Shown: piece after piece, positions 49,581 through 61,193 of the stretch | How the letters are laid out: each line of letters starts with the position of its first letter | Numbering within the stretch: position 1 is the first letter of the stretch | Assembly: GCA_001643675.2 (NCBI GenBank) | Contig: LSRY02000006.1 | Coordinates: 1,924,501-1,988,500 of the forward strand | Source: Monocercomonoides exilis | Lineage: Eukaryota > Preaxostyla > Oxymonadida > Polymastigidae | DNA length: 64,000 nucleotides | Direction of reading: 5' to 3' | Translations under genes and position numbers: made by a program | The notes under the pieces: model-generated | Told to the model about the DNA's origin: nothing | Seen by the model: only the letters and a program-made list of their open reading frames with translations | Databases searched by the model: none

Positions 49581-49834
49581 CAATATATGTCAAAATTTTT
49601 TTGAAAAGTTCCTTTTGTTTAATTTTCAAATAAAATGAAAATTTTATATTTCGATCAAATTTCTGTTCCCACTCATCAAATTTTGCTGTCATGAAAACAA
49701 AATCTTGACGATGTTATAATTTTATTTTAAGTGAAGTTTCATAAGTGGGAACAGAAATTTGATCGAAATATAAAATTTTTTCTTTATTTGAAAATTAAAC
49801 TAAAGGAACTTTTCAAAAAAATTTTGACATATAA
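49581..49834. repeat. Imperfect inverted repeat, arms about 90 bp
   Basis: Bases about 49581-49672 pair with about 49744-49834 in inverted orientation. The shared text includes GATCAAATTTCTGTTCCCACT on the plus strand and its reverse complement on the right. There are several mismatches and indels. The spacer is about 70 bp. The right arm ends just before a poly-T tract. It may be a small non-autonomous element. Confidence 0.8.
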
Positions 49835-49849
49835 TCATGTTCCTAACAT

Positions 49850-49850
<1 letters not shown>

Positions 49851-49900
<50 letters not shown>
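49851..49900. repeat. Poly-T homopolymer, 50 nt
   Basis: Uninterrupted T run directly beside the inverted repeat and followed by GACAGGAAATGTCAG. If read on the other strand it is a poly-A tail-like tract. Confidence 0.9.
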
Positions 49901-49901
<1 letters not shown>

Positions 49902-52320
49902 ACAGGAAATGTCAGTTGAGGAATATTTTTGTCACAATTTGTCATTGATCATCACTGACTGTCTCTGACAAATGAGAAAAAGACAGATATTTCAAATTTT
50001 GTCAACAAATATTTTCCAAAGCTTTTTAAAAAGTGTTGAGAAGATTTTGTTGTTGTTTATTTTAATATTATTTTTAATTGAAAATTCTGTGAAAAAAATA
50101 TTTTTTTTTTCTGTGACAGACAAATAATTTTATAACTTGTCATGTTACAGAGGTTTAGAAAAAAAAACCGTCTAACAATTATTTACAAATTAAAAAATAT
50201 TTCCTGCATTTCCAAATTATTCACAGGAAAGTTTACAAATTATTTGAAAGATTTCACTTCAAATCCCACACTTGTTAACAACAAATTTCAAAATCGAAAA
50301 AAGAAATAAAACAAGTCAATGAAAAGAAACGTTTTTGTGAAATTAGGAAAAATGAAAACAAAAATTGTCAATATTTCATCGTCAATTGAAGGAAAACTCA
50401 AGGAAAAACTCATATGCAAGAACGAAAGTTTTTTTAAAGGAAAAAAACAATCATGTCTTCTTCCTCTTCCTCTTTTTGATTTTCTGCAGTTAATCTTCAA
50501 TCTTTTTTTTAATTCATTCATTGTCTTGAGTACTCGTTGATGAGGATAAACTTGCAGAAAGCTTCTTTGCTTCTCTGACAAAATGAGAGGCCATATCTTA
50601 TTTCTGTTGCAATTGTATTTGTTCCTCCAAAACATATTCAATTACACTCTTTTCAAAAAAAATTCCTCTGCTTTCTACACTCTCATTCAAATCGCCCTCA
50701 AAATGGCATAAGCATATTCAAAGAATATTTTGCTTCCACACTTCCTCGTTGTTATGCAAAGCTTCACAATGCACGAAACGGACTTTGTGCGTTCTTTGCT
50801 GTTCATCTGGAAAAGCCAATGACATGTCTCAAGTCTCGTGCACTTCTTCTTTTCAATCTTTTCTTTTAATCATTCTTCATCATTCAGTTTATCACTTGAC
50901 TTTTCACTTTTCTCTTTTTCTGTTCTTCCTGTACTCCTGCTGATTCCTCAAAGAAATGGAGATCACTTACACCAACATTAACTTTATGCAAATTTTTGAA
51001 CAATCAACAAATAAAAGACCTTCAAACAGATTGATACTCAAGGCTAGTCAGGAACTTGTGTTTCTGATGATGTTTGAAAGCTTCTGTTGTCTCATTCAGG
51101 AACATATAAATAAGCGCATATTTCTTTTGATATTATTTCAATATGCATATATGTAAATATATATATTGTTTAAATAATTGAACTCTTCCACATTTCATCA
51201 AAGGCAAAGTTTTAAAACATTGAATTTTAAATTTCAACATCTTTCTGACCTTTTGTTCTTTCTTTTTTGTTTTGTGCAACTTTCAGAAGGCGAGCTATGC
51301 GCTTGAAGAGAACTTTCATTGGTATGCAACATCTCCATAATAATGGAAATAGAAAGCGCTCACAAATGCCAGTAGCCAATTTTTCCTTCCTTTCTTTTGT
51401 TCCCTCCTCTTCTTCTGCAATCATTCTTTTGATGAATTTGCTTGCTGGTGTTTATTGAGTCATTCGGTCCAAGTTTCTAAATGGGATTTGTAATGACAAA
51501 TGTGCCCCAGAAGCATAACATCATTTTCTGTTGATGTGTTCTTTTCTCTCATCGTTTTGCAGAGTTCATTGAAAACATTTTCACAGATGATACTTAAATG
51601 TTCTTGCACATTCATCTTGAAAAGCATCTCTTCACACTTCTTCAATTATCATCTCTAACTTGGAAACATTGAAACTACTCGGATGAAAAAGAGTTTCTGA
51701 ATAATCATTTTTTCTTTTCCAACAAAAAGAAAAAATTTCAAAAACAATATCATTGACAAATAAGAAAATAATCGAATCAATATTGATCGAAACAATCCAT
51801 TATTTGTAATGCTTTCTTCAGTTTGGCTCCCCCCTAAAAGAACATTAAAAAAATGTTTGCGTGATATTCAGAAGCCAACAAACAAGCAAAATTAATTATC
51901 AAATGGTAAATTGAAGTTGAAATAATAAAGTATTGGTGTTGTATTTTTTGAAATAAAAACCATTTATAAATGCAAACATAAAAACAAATAAACGATCTTG
52001 AATACATACATATACAACAAATAACATTCAGCTGCAAAAATTATTGCAAATAAAGATATTTTATCACACATATATTGATAAAAACTTGACTATATACAAA
52101 TGAAAAAAAAAATATTTTCTTGCACAAAACAAGACAGAGGTGCTGACACACAAAATAGATTGGAATTACAATAAGAAGGAAAGAAACTGAGAATAAACAA
52201 AACTAATAAAAACAAAAAACAAAAAAAAACACAAAATAGACTTAAAAAATTTAATGAATACTCAATTCGAAACAATACAATATTTTTTTATTCTCTTCCA
52301 AATTCAATCAATCAACCAAT

Positions 52321-55300
52321 TCATCCACTCTTTCTGTTTTCTCCTGTGTTTGGTGTTGCCATTGAAGCAGCTGTTGCTGAAGAAGTCGTGGTGGTTGTGT
52401 TTGTTGTTGTTATTGCTTGTTGGATGATTGTCCCTTCCTTTTCATCATTTGTTTCACTTTCTGAGCTCTCAGCATATGCAATCGCATCTGAGGCTGTCAC
52501 CACTGCTGCATTCGCTGGAAACCGCTGGATAAACTCTCGCTTCAGCCCAGCCAGCGTGGGCCGTTGTTCCGGAACTGCTGAAAGGCACTGGCCAACCACT
52601 GTGCTCAGACTTCCCGTGCTCTTCACATCCTTCCTCGGTCTCTCCCCATTCACAATCTTCTGCCCCGCCACCTCTGCCTCATACTCCCCAAACGGGATCT
52701 CCAGCGTCAAGCACTCCCACAGCATCATCCCAATCGAGAATGCCACCGACTCCTTCGTTGTTCCCATGTTTTTGTTGATCAACAATTCTGGCGCCTTCCA
52801 CCTCAAGCACTCCTTCCTGAAATCATCCTCATCCTCAAAAGCTGATGAGGGAAGGGAGTCATCATCATCATCACTTGCAGATGTCACAACTGTTGTTGAT
52901 GAGATCGATGATGAAGTGTCTGAGTCTGATGAGCAGTCGGAGTGGAGGGCAATGCAGATCACCATGTGTTCTGAGAAAAGAACAATGTGAGGACTCAGAT
53001 TGGCCAGTGAAGATAATCCGTTTTCCATCTCATCAAAGGAGTGAAGTGCAAGATTGGCCACCCAGAACAGGATTTGGGCAGCTGTCTGCTCTCTTTGTTG
53101 AAGACTTCCAATCGCCATCTCTTTCTTCTCATTCCTCCCATGAAGCAGCATGAACAGCGAATCCCTCAGATCCACAATCAGCTTCTCATGAGGAGACGAA
53201 CAGGCCATTGCATCCACCAGATTAGACATAGATGAAGTGGTTGGGCACAGATCCTCCCCTCGAACAAATGTGGAATCTGAATCAGTTGTTGAAGTGGTTG
53301 AGGTGGATGAGATGGAAGGTGATGGTGTTCTCTTCCTTATCTCTTCTTCGTCAACCTTTTCTAATGCCCAATCAGGAATCTTGTCTGAGTCCTTTCCCAA
53401 GATGTATTCTGTGGAGCCACTCTCGCTCAAAAGATACTCTTCAGACTCCGAATGCACCATCTCCTTTCCATTCATTCTCTTCTTGATCCTCTCTTCATTC
53501 TTCTTCTCTACCTCCTCTCCTCTCCTCCACTGCTCCTCAGGCGACATCTCCATCGTCACCATCTCAAATGCCTTTGGATCTTTTCTGATGTTATCATTCA
53601 CAATCTCTCTCAGATCTTTATTCTCATTTTTAGCTTTTCTCCATTGAACAATGAATATTATTGAAATAACAAGAACAAACAACAAAATCACAACAAGCAC
53701 AATCGCAATCAACATCCAATAAGATTTTCCTTCTTTTCCTCTTTCCGCCACTTTATCATTTCCAGTCTTTGATTCTGTTTTGTTCTTCAGAATCTGCTGA
53801 GAAGTTGCAGCCAATTGCTTTTCAAACAAAATCATCACTGACACCTCCGTTTCGTCTGCAATCGTTGAAATATTTTCTGATGGAACTCTTCAAATCACTT
53901 CGGTCTCTGATACAAAACTGTCTTCCTCAAAAGGATATGTCTCAACCAACTCCACATCCCCTGTTTTGAATATCAATCTGAATGACAAGTCACAAGGAAG
54001 AAGAAGTGATCTCTTGAAATTCAATTCAATGTTGCTTCCACTTTCATTCACAGAAACTTCTTCCAGTCTGGGAATGAACAAAGGCGATGATCTTTCACCT
54101 GCAATTCCACCGAGTGTGCATCCATCATTCAAAACCCACATTGATGAGTCATCCTTCACTCCATCTCCTCCTTTCAAGCTCGAAATGGTCAGTGAAGCAG
54201 AATCTGAACAAATAATATTCTGCCGAAGAGAAGGATATTTTTCAATGAATGGGTTGTTGTTCTCAAACTTTCCTTCAATTATTGTCACACTCCCTCCATT
54301 CACTGACAATCCCCCTTTCCCACTTTCCCGAATCCTCGTATCCTTCATCACAACCTTGCTCCTCTCAATCCTAACCATCGATCCATTCCACTTGCATGTC
54401 CTTTCTCTTTCCTCTCTTTCCTCCTTCTCATTCATTTCATTCATCTCCATTAATTTTCTTTCTTCATCTGTCCTGTCCACTCCTCCACACACATCACACA
54501 TTTCAATCCTCACATCCTCACAACTGCTCAATAAAACAACTCCTCCCTTCTCTCTTCTACTCTCACACCCACTGAACGTGTAGTTTGAAAGATTCCCATC
54601 TCCGCACTCTCTCATCGCCATCACACTCCACTCCCCCATAATTGTGACATTCTCCATCCTCACTTCTTTCACACCCACTCTCGCATCCCTTTCCACAATA
54701 ACCACATCTCCCTCTGATTCCACATCCCAAATCTTCGTCTCATCCATCACAACAAGTGATTCTCCACAGAACACCACTAATCTGCCACAATGATGGATGC
54801 GTCTGATTGTGCATCTCACCATCTCCATCTCTCCTCCCTCCACCCCAACAACTGTGTTCTTCAACCTCTTTCCCATCCCACTGGCTAAACTCTCAAATGA
54901 ACATTCATTCATCACCATCCGCCACTCCTTCACTTTCACAACATATTTGTGTGTGCTCTCAAACATCTCTCCAAACACTAACAAACATCTCTCCACCACA
55001 TTTTCATTCACAAACACCATAATGCTCCGCTCCTCACCTCTTTCCTCCATCTTCTTCTCAAAATGCACTGTTGCCTTTTCCCTTCTCATCGATACCATCC
55101 TCACATCTCCGATTACGCATTCCTCTCCCATCATCCCTTCTTCATCAATCCATATTGTATTCCCTATGGTTCGTTGAATATGTTGCACAGCATTTCCAAT
55201 GGTTTCACACGGATTATTCTGTGCTCCACACTGTCTGTTGTCACTCCCACTTACACACACAAACACCTGTGCAGAATAATAGAATGTGATCAACGGAATC

Positions 55301-58300
55301 AGATCAAGATCAACTTTCCCTTCTCCATCGCTCCCACACATCGAGTTTTCCCCCTTCAACGCTTCCTGGCTGAAGTCCAGTTCAAACAGTCTTTCATTCA
55401 GCTGCGAGTCAATCGAATCACATCGTATAAACACATCCTTCCCTACAAATGCATCATTCATCATGAATCGGATGTTCTCCAATCTCAGCCCAAGTGATGG
55501 TATTTTTGTATTAGCGTGTTTCACATTCGGATCAAATGCATCAATCATCATCCCTCCTCCCCTTCCATTCCCTGTTGAACACACACACATCCCAAATAAA
55601 CACCCACTCACCTTCACCTCCGACTCTCCTCTCTTCATCATCATCTTCATCCCTCCTCCTTCCAAGCTCCTTTCACTCATGCACTTCGTCAGCACACACC
55701 CTTCAATCACACACTCCATTCCACATGAGAACGATCCTGCACTCATCACGCATGCCCTGTTATCAAAACATGTGATGTACGTGAACGAGGAGCTGTTCAC
55801 TTTCACTGTTTGTTTTGTGTTCTCCATTGCATTGTTGATCAGCATATTTGTTGCGGATGACTGACTCAGTGACATCAGACTGCTTTCAGATATCGTTATG
55901 TTCGATATCGATATGTTCATCACATCAATCACTTCCACGTCTGGTGTAAACTCTAAAACCCCTTTTGCTAGATTGAATTGAGAAAGGGTGCTATCCGCTA
56001 TCACCACACTCCCTCCATCTGCTTTTATCAGACAATATTTCGTTTCCTTTGTTGATTCCTCACAAACAAATGAGCACCTCAGGATTGAAAGTGATGTTGG
56101 TGAGGATGACAACAATTGAATGAGTGATGAATGACTCCCCAATTCATTTGGCAGAGAAAATGATAGGTTCGTGAATGAAGCAACAACATTCGACGTAATC
56201 ATTCCTCCTCCTTCTTCTTTGCCTTCGTTTCTTCCACCCTCACTCACTTTCATATCTGTTCCTTCTCTCTCTCCATCAATTGACACAACTGGAGTTATTG
56301 ATAACAATGTTGATGATAAAAATGAAATAGATTTTCGAAGAGACCCTAATCCAACAATCTTGATGTGCGATTCGCCTTCTCCAAGTGGTTCATATCTCAG
56401 CGATATCAATTTATCAATTGATGAGCATGGTGCTTCTGAATATCCACACCCACGGAAGTCTCTTCCTTTCTCTCTCGAAACAAACCCATCTCCACTCCAA
56501 TTACTCCACAAATACGCAACCAATGGAATCACTATCCCTCTTCTCCTGTCGTCTTCCTCTCCCATCCACACAGCTCATTCAATGATCCCAACTCCCCTTC
56601 ACTCATCTCCCATTTGAAGTGCTCCTTGTTCACACACTCTCTCAGAACCCATCCTGAAACAAACATGTTCTTCCCTTTCCAAGCATTGCATTGACTGAAT
56701 ATCATTCCTTCGAGCACAAATGATCCCATTTGATCAGGCAGTTCAGCGAATACCCCTCCTCCAATTCCCTTTCCTCCATCCTCAACATCCTCTGATGGCA
56801 CTTCACATTCAGACAAATTCACATTTTTCATTTCCAAACTTCCTCCACTTCCAACTGATATCATCATCCCTCCTCCTTTCATCTCACTTCCACCTGAGCG
56901 GATCGAGGACAAATTGCTCAAATCAATTTTCACACTTCCTCCTTCCTTCATCCCAACATTCAAACATCCCCCATCTTCTCCTATCACTTCCACCTGCCAC
57001 ATTCACTTCCACTCCACTCACTCTGCTGTTCAAAATCTCCAACTGAGCTCCATTTGTCATTGATATTGGTGATTTTCCATTCATTATCAGTGTTACTCCA
57101 CTTTCCATCACAAATCCATCAACAATCAACACTCCTCCCTCAATATTTATCACATTGCATCCTATCTTTCCATCGGTCAATGCCCCACTTTCAAATGAGA
57201 CTGAACAGTTCGATATGTTGAGTGTTGATGTTGAGTGAATGAATGCACTTCTCCTTGATTTCATCTGACCTTTCACAACAAATGAAAGTCTCCTCATTGT
57301 CAGTGAACTCGAACATCCAACAAGATAATCTTGTGTGTGTGATGCTCCATCACTCACATTCACTTGCATCATCTCCTCTGATGATGATGATGTTGTTCTG
57401 CCTGAAATACTCACATCAAATGAAGAAAATTCAATTTCATCCTTGATGGAAGAAGCTGAGATAATCTCCATTTCATTCTCAGTGCTGCTTATTCTCGAGT
57501 TTGCACAATAATCAACTGTCAAACAGCCAAACCCTTCAAATCCACAATGATTGTGATCCATCCCATTTCCCCCACTCCCATCAACAATTATTTTCGTTTC
57601 CAACGAATGAAAATACACAAACAGTGGAATCACTCCACTTTCTTCCCCATTTTCACTCCCACTCAGTTTCAACACATCTGATGGAATGGTGCTTGTGTCA
57701 AAAAAGGCAAATGTGTCTGTATTCACTTTTGATTCCAAAAACACACCATTCCCACAATGAACAAACACATCCTTCCCATATGAGGCCATATCCTCATTCA
57801 CTTTCGAAAACTCAACATTCTGCCCAATTGTCAATCCACATTCCCCTCTCTCCATCTCCACAAACATCCTTTCACCTCTCCCTCCATTTCCTCCTCTCCC
57901 TCCATTATTCTCTGCCTTGCATCCATCAATCGCACTCCTTCCATTCACCACAACTTCCCCATCACCTGTCAAGTAAACACAAATTCTTCCCCCATTTCCT
58001 TCCTCACACTCACAATTCTCAATTGTTGTGTTGCTCATCACAAATATCTCTCCTTCCTTCACGCTCTTTGCCATCACCACTCCATCTCCTTCTGTTGTCT
58101 GATTCACATTCCGAATTGTCACATTCGCTAACATGCTCTCTCCTTGTACAGATTCTTCTGTTGATGGCTCCACGAACAGAAGTTGACTCATTTTCATATT
58201 TTCTATCTTCACATCAATCATCTGCAGCTGATTCAGCGCAACCACAAATACAAATGACGATATAGCATTCGTTTCAACAATACTGGATGAAATCAACACA

Positions 58301-60551
58301 TCTTCCAATGAAAGTAATCCCCCCCATCGGATACTGCAAACACATTTGGGGAAGAATCTCTTGTTGCATTGTGATCGAAACCCAAATGTTGAACATTCAG
58401 CTGCCCACTCTTCACACTGAACAGCGTTGTAGAAGATAAAGAAAGCGATTTTGTTCCAATCACACTTTCCTCTCTTCCTTTTCCCAAAATAGAAATCTTT
58501 GCTTCAATCTCAATTGTCATTGTCTCGCTTTGATGATTTCCTTCCATCAGCATAACTGACAAGATCACTTGCATTAAACTATGACAAACTGCAATGCCAA
58601 TGGATTCACATGCATTTGCTTCATTAGCCCCACATAACTCTTCTTCACCACCACCACTCACTGCCACAAATCGATTGAGAATTCCCCTCTTCAGCCAATC
58701 CTTCTTTTCCGTGTGTTGAACAGACCAACTACTTCCCGTATAATCATATCCATAACACACTCTCTTGTCATCTGTATTTGTTGTGTCGCATTCATAGAAA
58801 GGATTGTTTGAAGACTTAAAAACATTATATCGATCATAATATACCATATCATGACCATATGGAGTATCTGCAGAGCATTTGCATTCATGAAAGAACAAAA
58901 AACAACAATAAATCACATCATTTTGTGATGCTTGTCTGTATGGATACAGCTCCAACCCTCCTCCATACGCCGCTGCTGAGCATGAAATAAATTGAACGCT
59001 CCTCATTTTGAATTGCGTGATTGGAATATTGTAACAATACATACCTCCACCGCCTGTGCTTGTAAGTGAACATGAAGTGAAACTGCAGTCGAACACACAC
59101 GCACTTTCCCCTCCTTCATTTTTATCTCCAATGCACCCTGTTCCTGAAACATCAAAACTTTCTAGATAAAGCCCTCCTGCGCTACTTTTTGCAGTGCAAC
59201 CCTGGAATTTGCAACTGCTGATCCGAACACATGATAAAATCTGAAAAACAAACACTCCTCCTCCATATCGATTTAATGCAGTACAAGAATCAAAGTTGTT
59301 GTTCACAATCTCAACCGATTTTATGTGAAAGCACATGATTGCCCCTCCACACCAAAAAGAATTGCAATCTTTGAAAGAGCAATGAGAAACAGATACAGAG
59401 GCATTTGTTTGATTGGACATGAAAATCGCCCCTCCACTTGATATTCCATCAGTATACGAGTCACTTTTTCCTGTTGTTCTCGATCCATTCCATTCACACC
59501 AAGTGAATGAATTTGCTCCATTTTCTGTTTCGTTTTGTCTTTCTGGTGTCAACTTATTCTCTTCAGTTCCGATGCATTCAGCGTTTCTTGTTCTGCAACA
59601 TCCAACAAACGAGGTGTTTGAGGCTGTCAAGGAAGCCAAGTGGTTGTTGAGGGAGGGAACAATTCCGCCATCATACGCATTGCAAACTGATGAGAATGAA
59701 CAGTCATTCATCAGAGTGCAGCACCCACATCCCAAATCAAAACGAATCCCTTTGTGTGTAGGAACCGTTGAAATGTTGGAGAAAATCAAATCTGTGAGTA
59801 AAACGCTCCCAACAAAGGAAGATGACAGAAATGGAGGTGAAGAAGTCTGGAATGAAGAGAAGCCCGATGAGAAAATTGAGACATAACTGGAAGACTGGCT
59901 TTTTGATCCACTCATTTGCGTGGAGAAAAGAGGAGGCATTTGAGTTTGTTGTGCATTCCAAAATCGAAGTGTCAAGTTTGACAGAGATATTCGACTCCCA
60001 CACAAATCAAATGGACTTATCTCACTTCTGACCTCAAAACGGCATCCAGAAATCATCACAATACTTTCAGTCCTTAAGGTTATTGAACTTGTATTTCCAT
60101 TTGCCTTTATCCCCATATTCATGCACAACAGAGATGAACTATCCAGAATAATGTGGCTTCTCATCTTGCTTTCTTCAATTCCTTTATAAGCCTTCTTTTC
60201 GTTGTGGATGCTAATATATGATGCTTCCCCATCAGTTGTGATGATATTCCTGTTAGCGTTTGTGTTTGAAGATTCAATGGTGTTGTTTTGTTTCATTTTC
60301 CATTTTCCACTCCATCCCTCAAGTCCATCGTATTCAGAATTATTCTCGTTGAATTGTACTTGAATGTGAGTTTTCTTTGCATTGGAACTATTTTCAGTCT
60401 CCATTGAAGTCATCCAACCACTTGCAGGAATAATTTTCAAAATATTCGAATTAGGAATTATTCCAATTTTGTCGTTTGTGGAATCCTCGCACAAGCAATA
60501 CCCATGAATGATTTTCCACAAAATTGCAACAATAACTTTCAATAGATTCAT
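52321..60551 (-). pseudogene. Broken giant beta-helix/transmembrane/pseudokinase receptor-like gene
   Basis: Five ORFs in a row read as one gene. It has an N-terminal signal peptide (MNLLKVIVAILWKIIHGYCLC) and a long beta-helix ectodomain (GGAIF, GGAIMC, GGGVFV, GGLYLES). Cys junctions follow (LCGANEANACESIG, HCGFEGFGCLTVD, GCGYSEAPCSSID, RQCGAQNNPCETIG), then the juxtamembrane module (LLLPCDLSFRLIF). One transmembrane helix (about 53641-53721) precedes a cytoplasmic kinase-like domain with WKAPELL, SIGMMLWECLTLEIPFGEY and CLSAVPEQRPTL. Gly loop, VAIK Lys, HRD and DFG are not recognisable, so this is a pseudokinase, as known for oxymonad relatives. Breaks: a one-base loss in a G run near 58315-58321, a shift of the other sense within 56923-57002, another one-base loss near 56540, and an in-frame TGA at 53890-53892 (15 codons before the next Met-rich segment). 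The neighbouring 16-kb dynein ORF is intact, so poor assembly is not the easy explanation. Confidence 0.85.
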
Positions 60552-61193
60552 TTTGATGAGAAAAATTGACTTTCTTTTTAGATTTTTGATTTATTATTAT
60601 TAAGGGTTACATTTGATCCAAAAATGAATGATTCAAAAACATAATACATTAAATTCATGTCAAGCATTTCATAAGAAAAAAGTGAAATTAAATTATATGG
60701 CTATTTCAACAATTGTTCACATTTCTCTCGAAATTTCTAAGATTATTGGATGACTTGTGATTTTCTAATTGTAATCCTTTGTCTTTGTCCAATAAATCGA
60801 CTTGGACGTTTATTTTTTGAAAGACAATGATTTGATAACCATTTTCGTTTTCATCAAAAATAAAATTGAAATAAAATTGAATTTCGAAATGGATTCAAAA
60901 ATGATTGGTGGAACAAATTCCATAAAGAAAATATTTTCGTCCCTTATTGAAGCAAGCATGTTTTTCAATTTGAAATAACATAGCTACAAATTAATGAATT
61001 AATTGAAAGAAATTTTCACATGCAATTTAACTTAACAACAATTAAAATGGACTCAAAAATGATATACAAATCAAAAAATAAAGTAATGAAGTTTAGACCT
61101 TTTTATAAAATAAACAACAATCACCAACAACAAAGTTATAAACATGTAAATGTGAAACAACAAATGCAATTTTCATGTTTTATTTTCACAAAA
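60552..61193. other. Intergenic spacer
   Basis: AT-rich stretch of 642 bp between the broken receptor-like gene start and the phosphatase stop, both on the minus strand. No feature is recognised. Confidence 0.5.

Larger units (their letters stand above)
48486..52320. other. Gene-poor region, 3.8 kb
   Basis: No convincing gene is seen. The left part is AT-rich. It holds an imperfect inverted repeat (49581-49834), a 50-nt poly-T (49851-49900) and a stretch rich in TGTCA/TGACA words (49900-50150). Between about 50700 and 51650 the base composition is less AT-rich. Short fragments there look like decayed coding sequence: one on the minus strand contains ENVFNELCKTMREKNTSTEN (51460-51645) and another contains LATGICERFLFPLLWRCC (51227-51424). 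They could be relics of a repeat protein, but I cannot name it. Confidence 0.5.

Noticed and set aside
53845-53892. TGA at 53890 read as an amino acid (recoded stop)
   Set aside because: TGA ends other genes here (CEP19, PP2C and both intact giant proteins), so reassignment is unlikely. The same locus also has frameshifts, so decay explains it better.
56923-57030. Tiny introns to explain the frame changes in the broken receptor-like gene
   Set aside because: GT-AG pairs of 20-41 nt exist near one break, and one of 28 nt would keep the frame. All confirmed introns in the window are 43 nt or longer, and the other breaks have no such solution.
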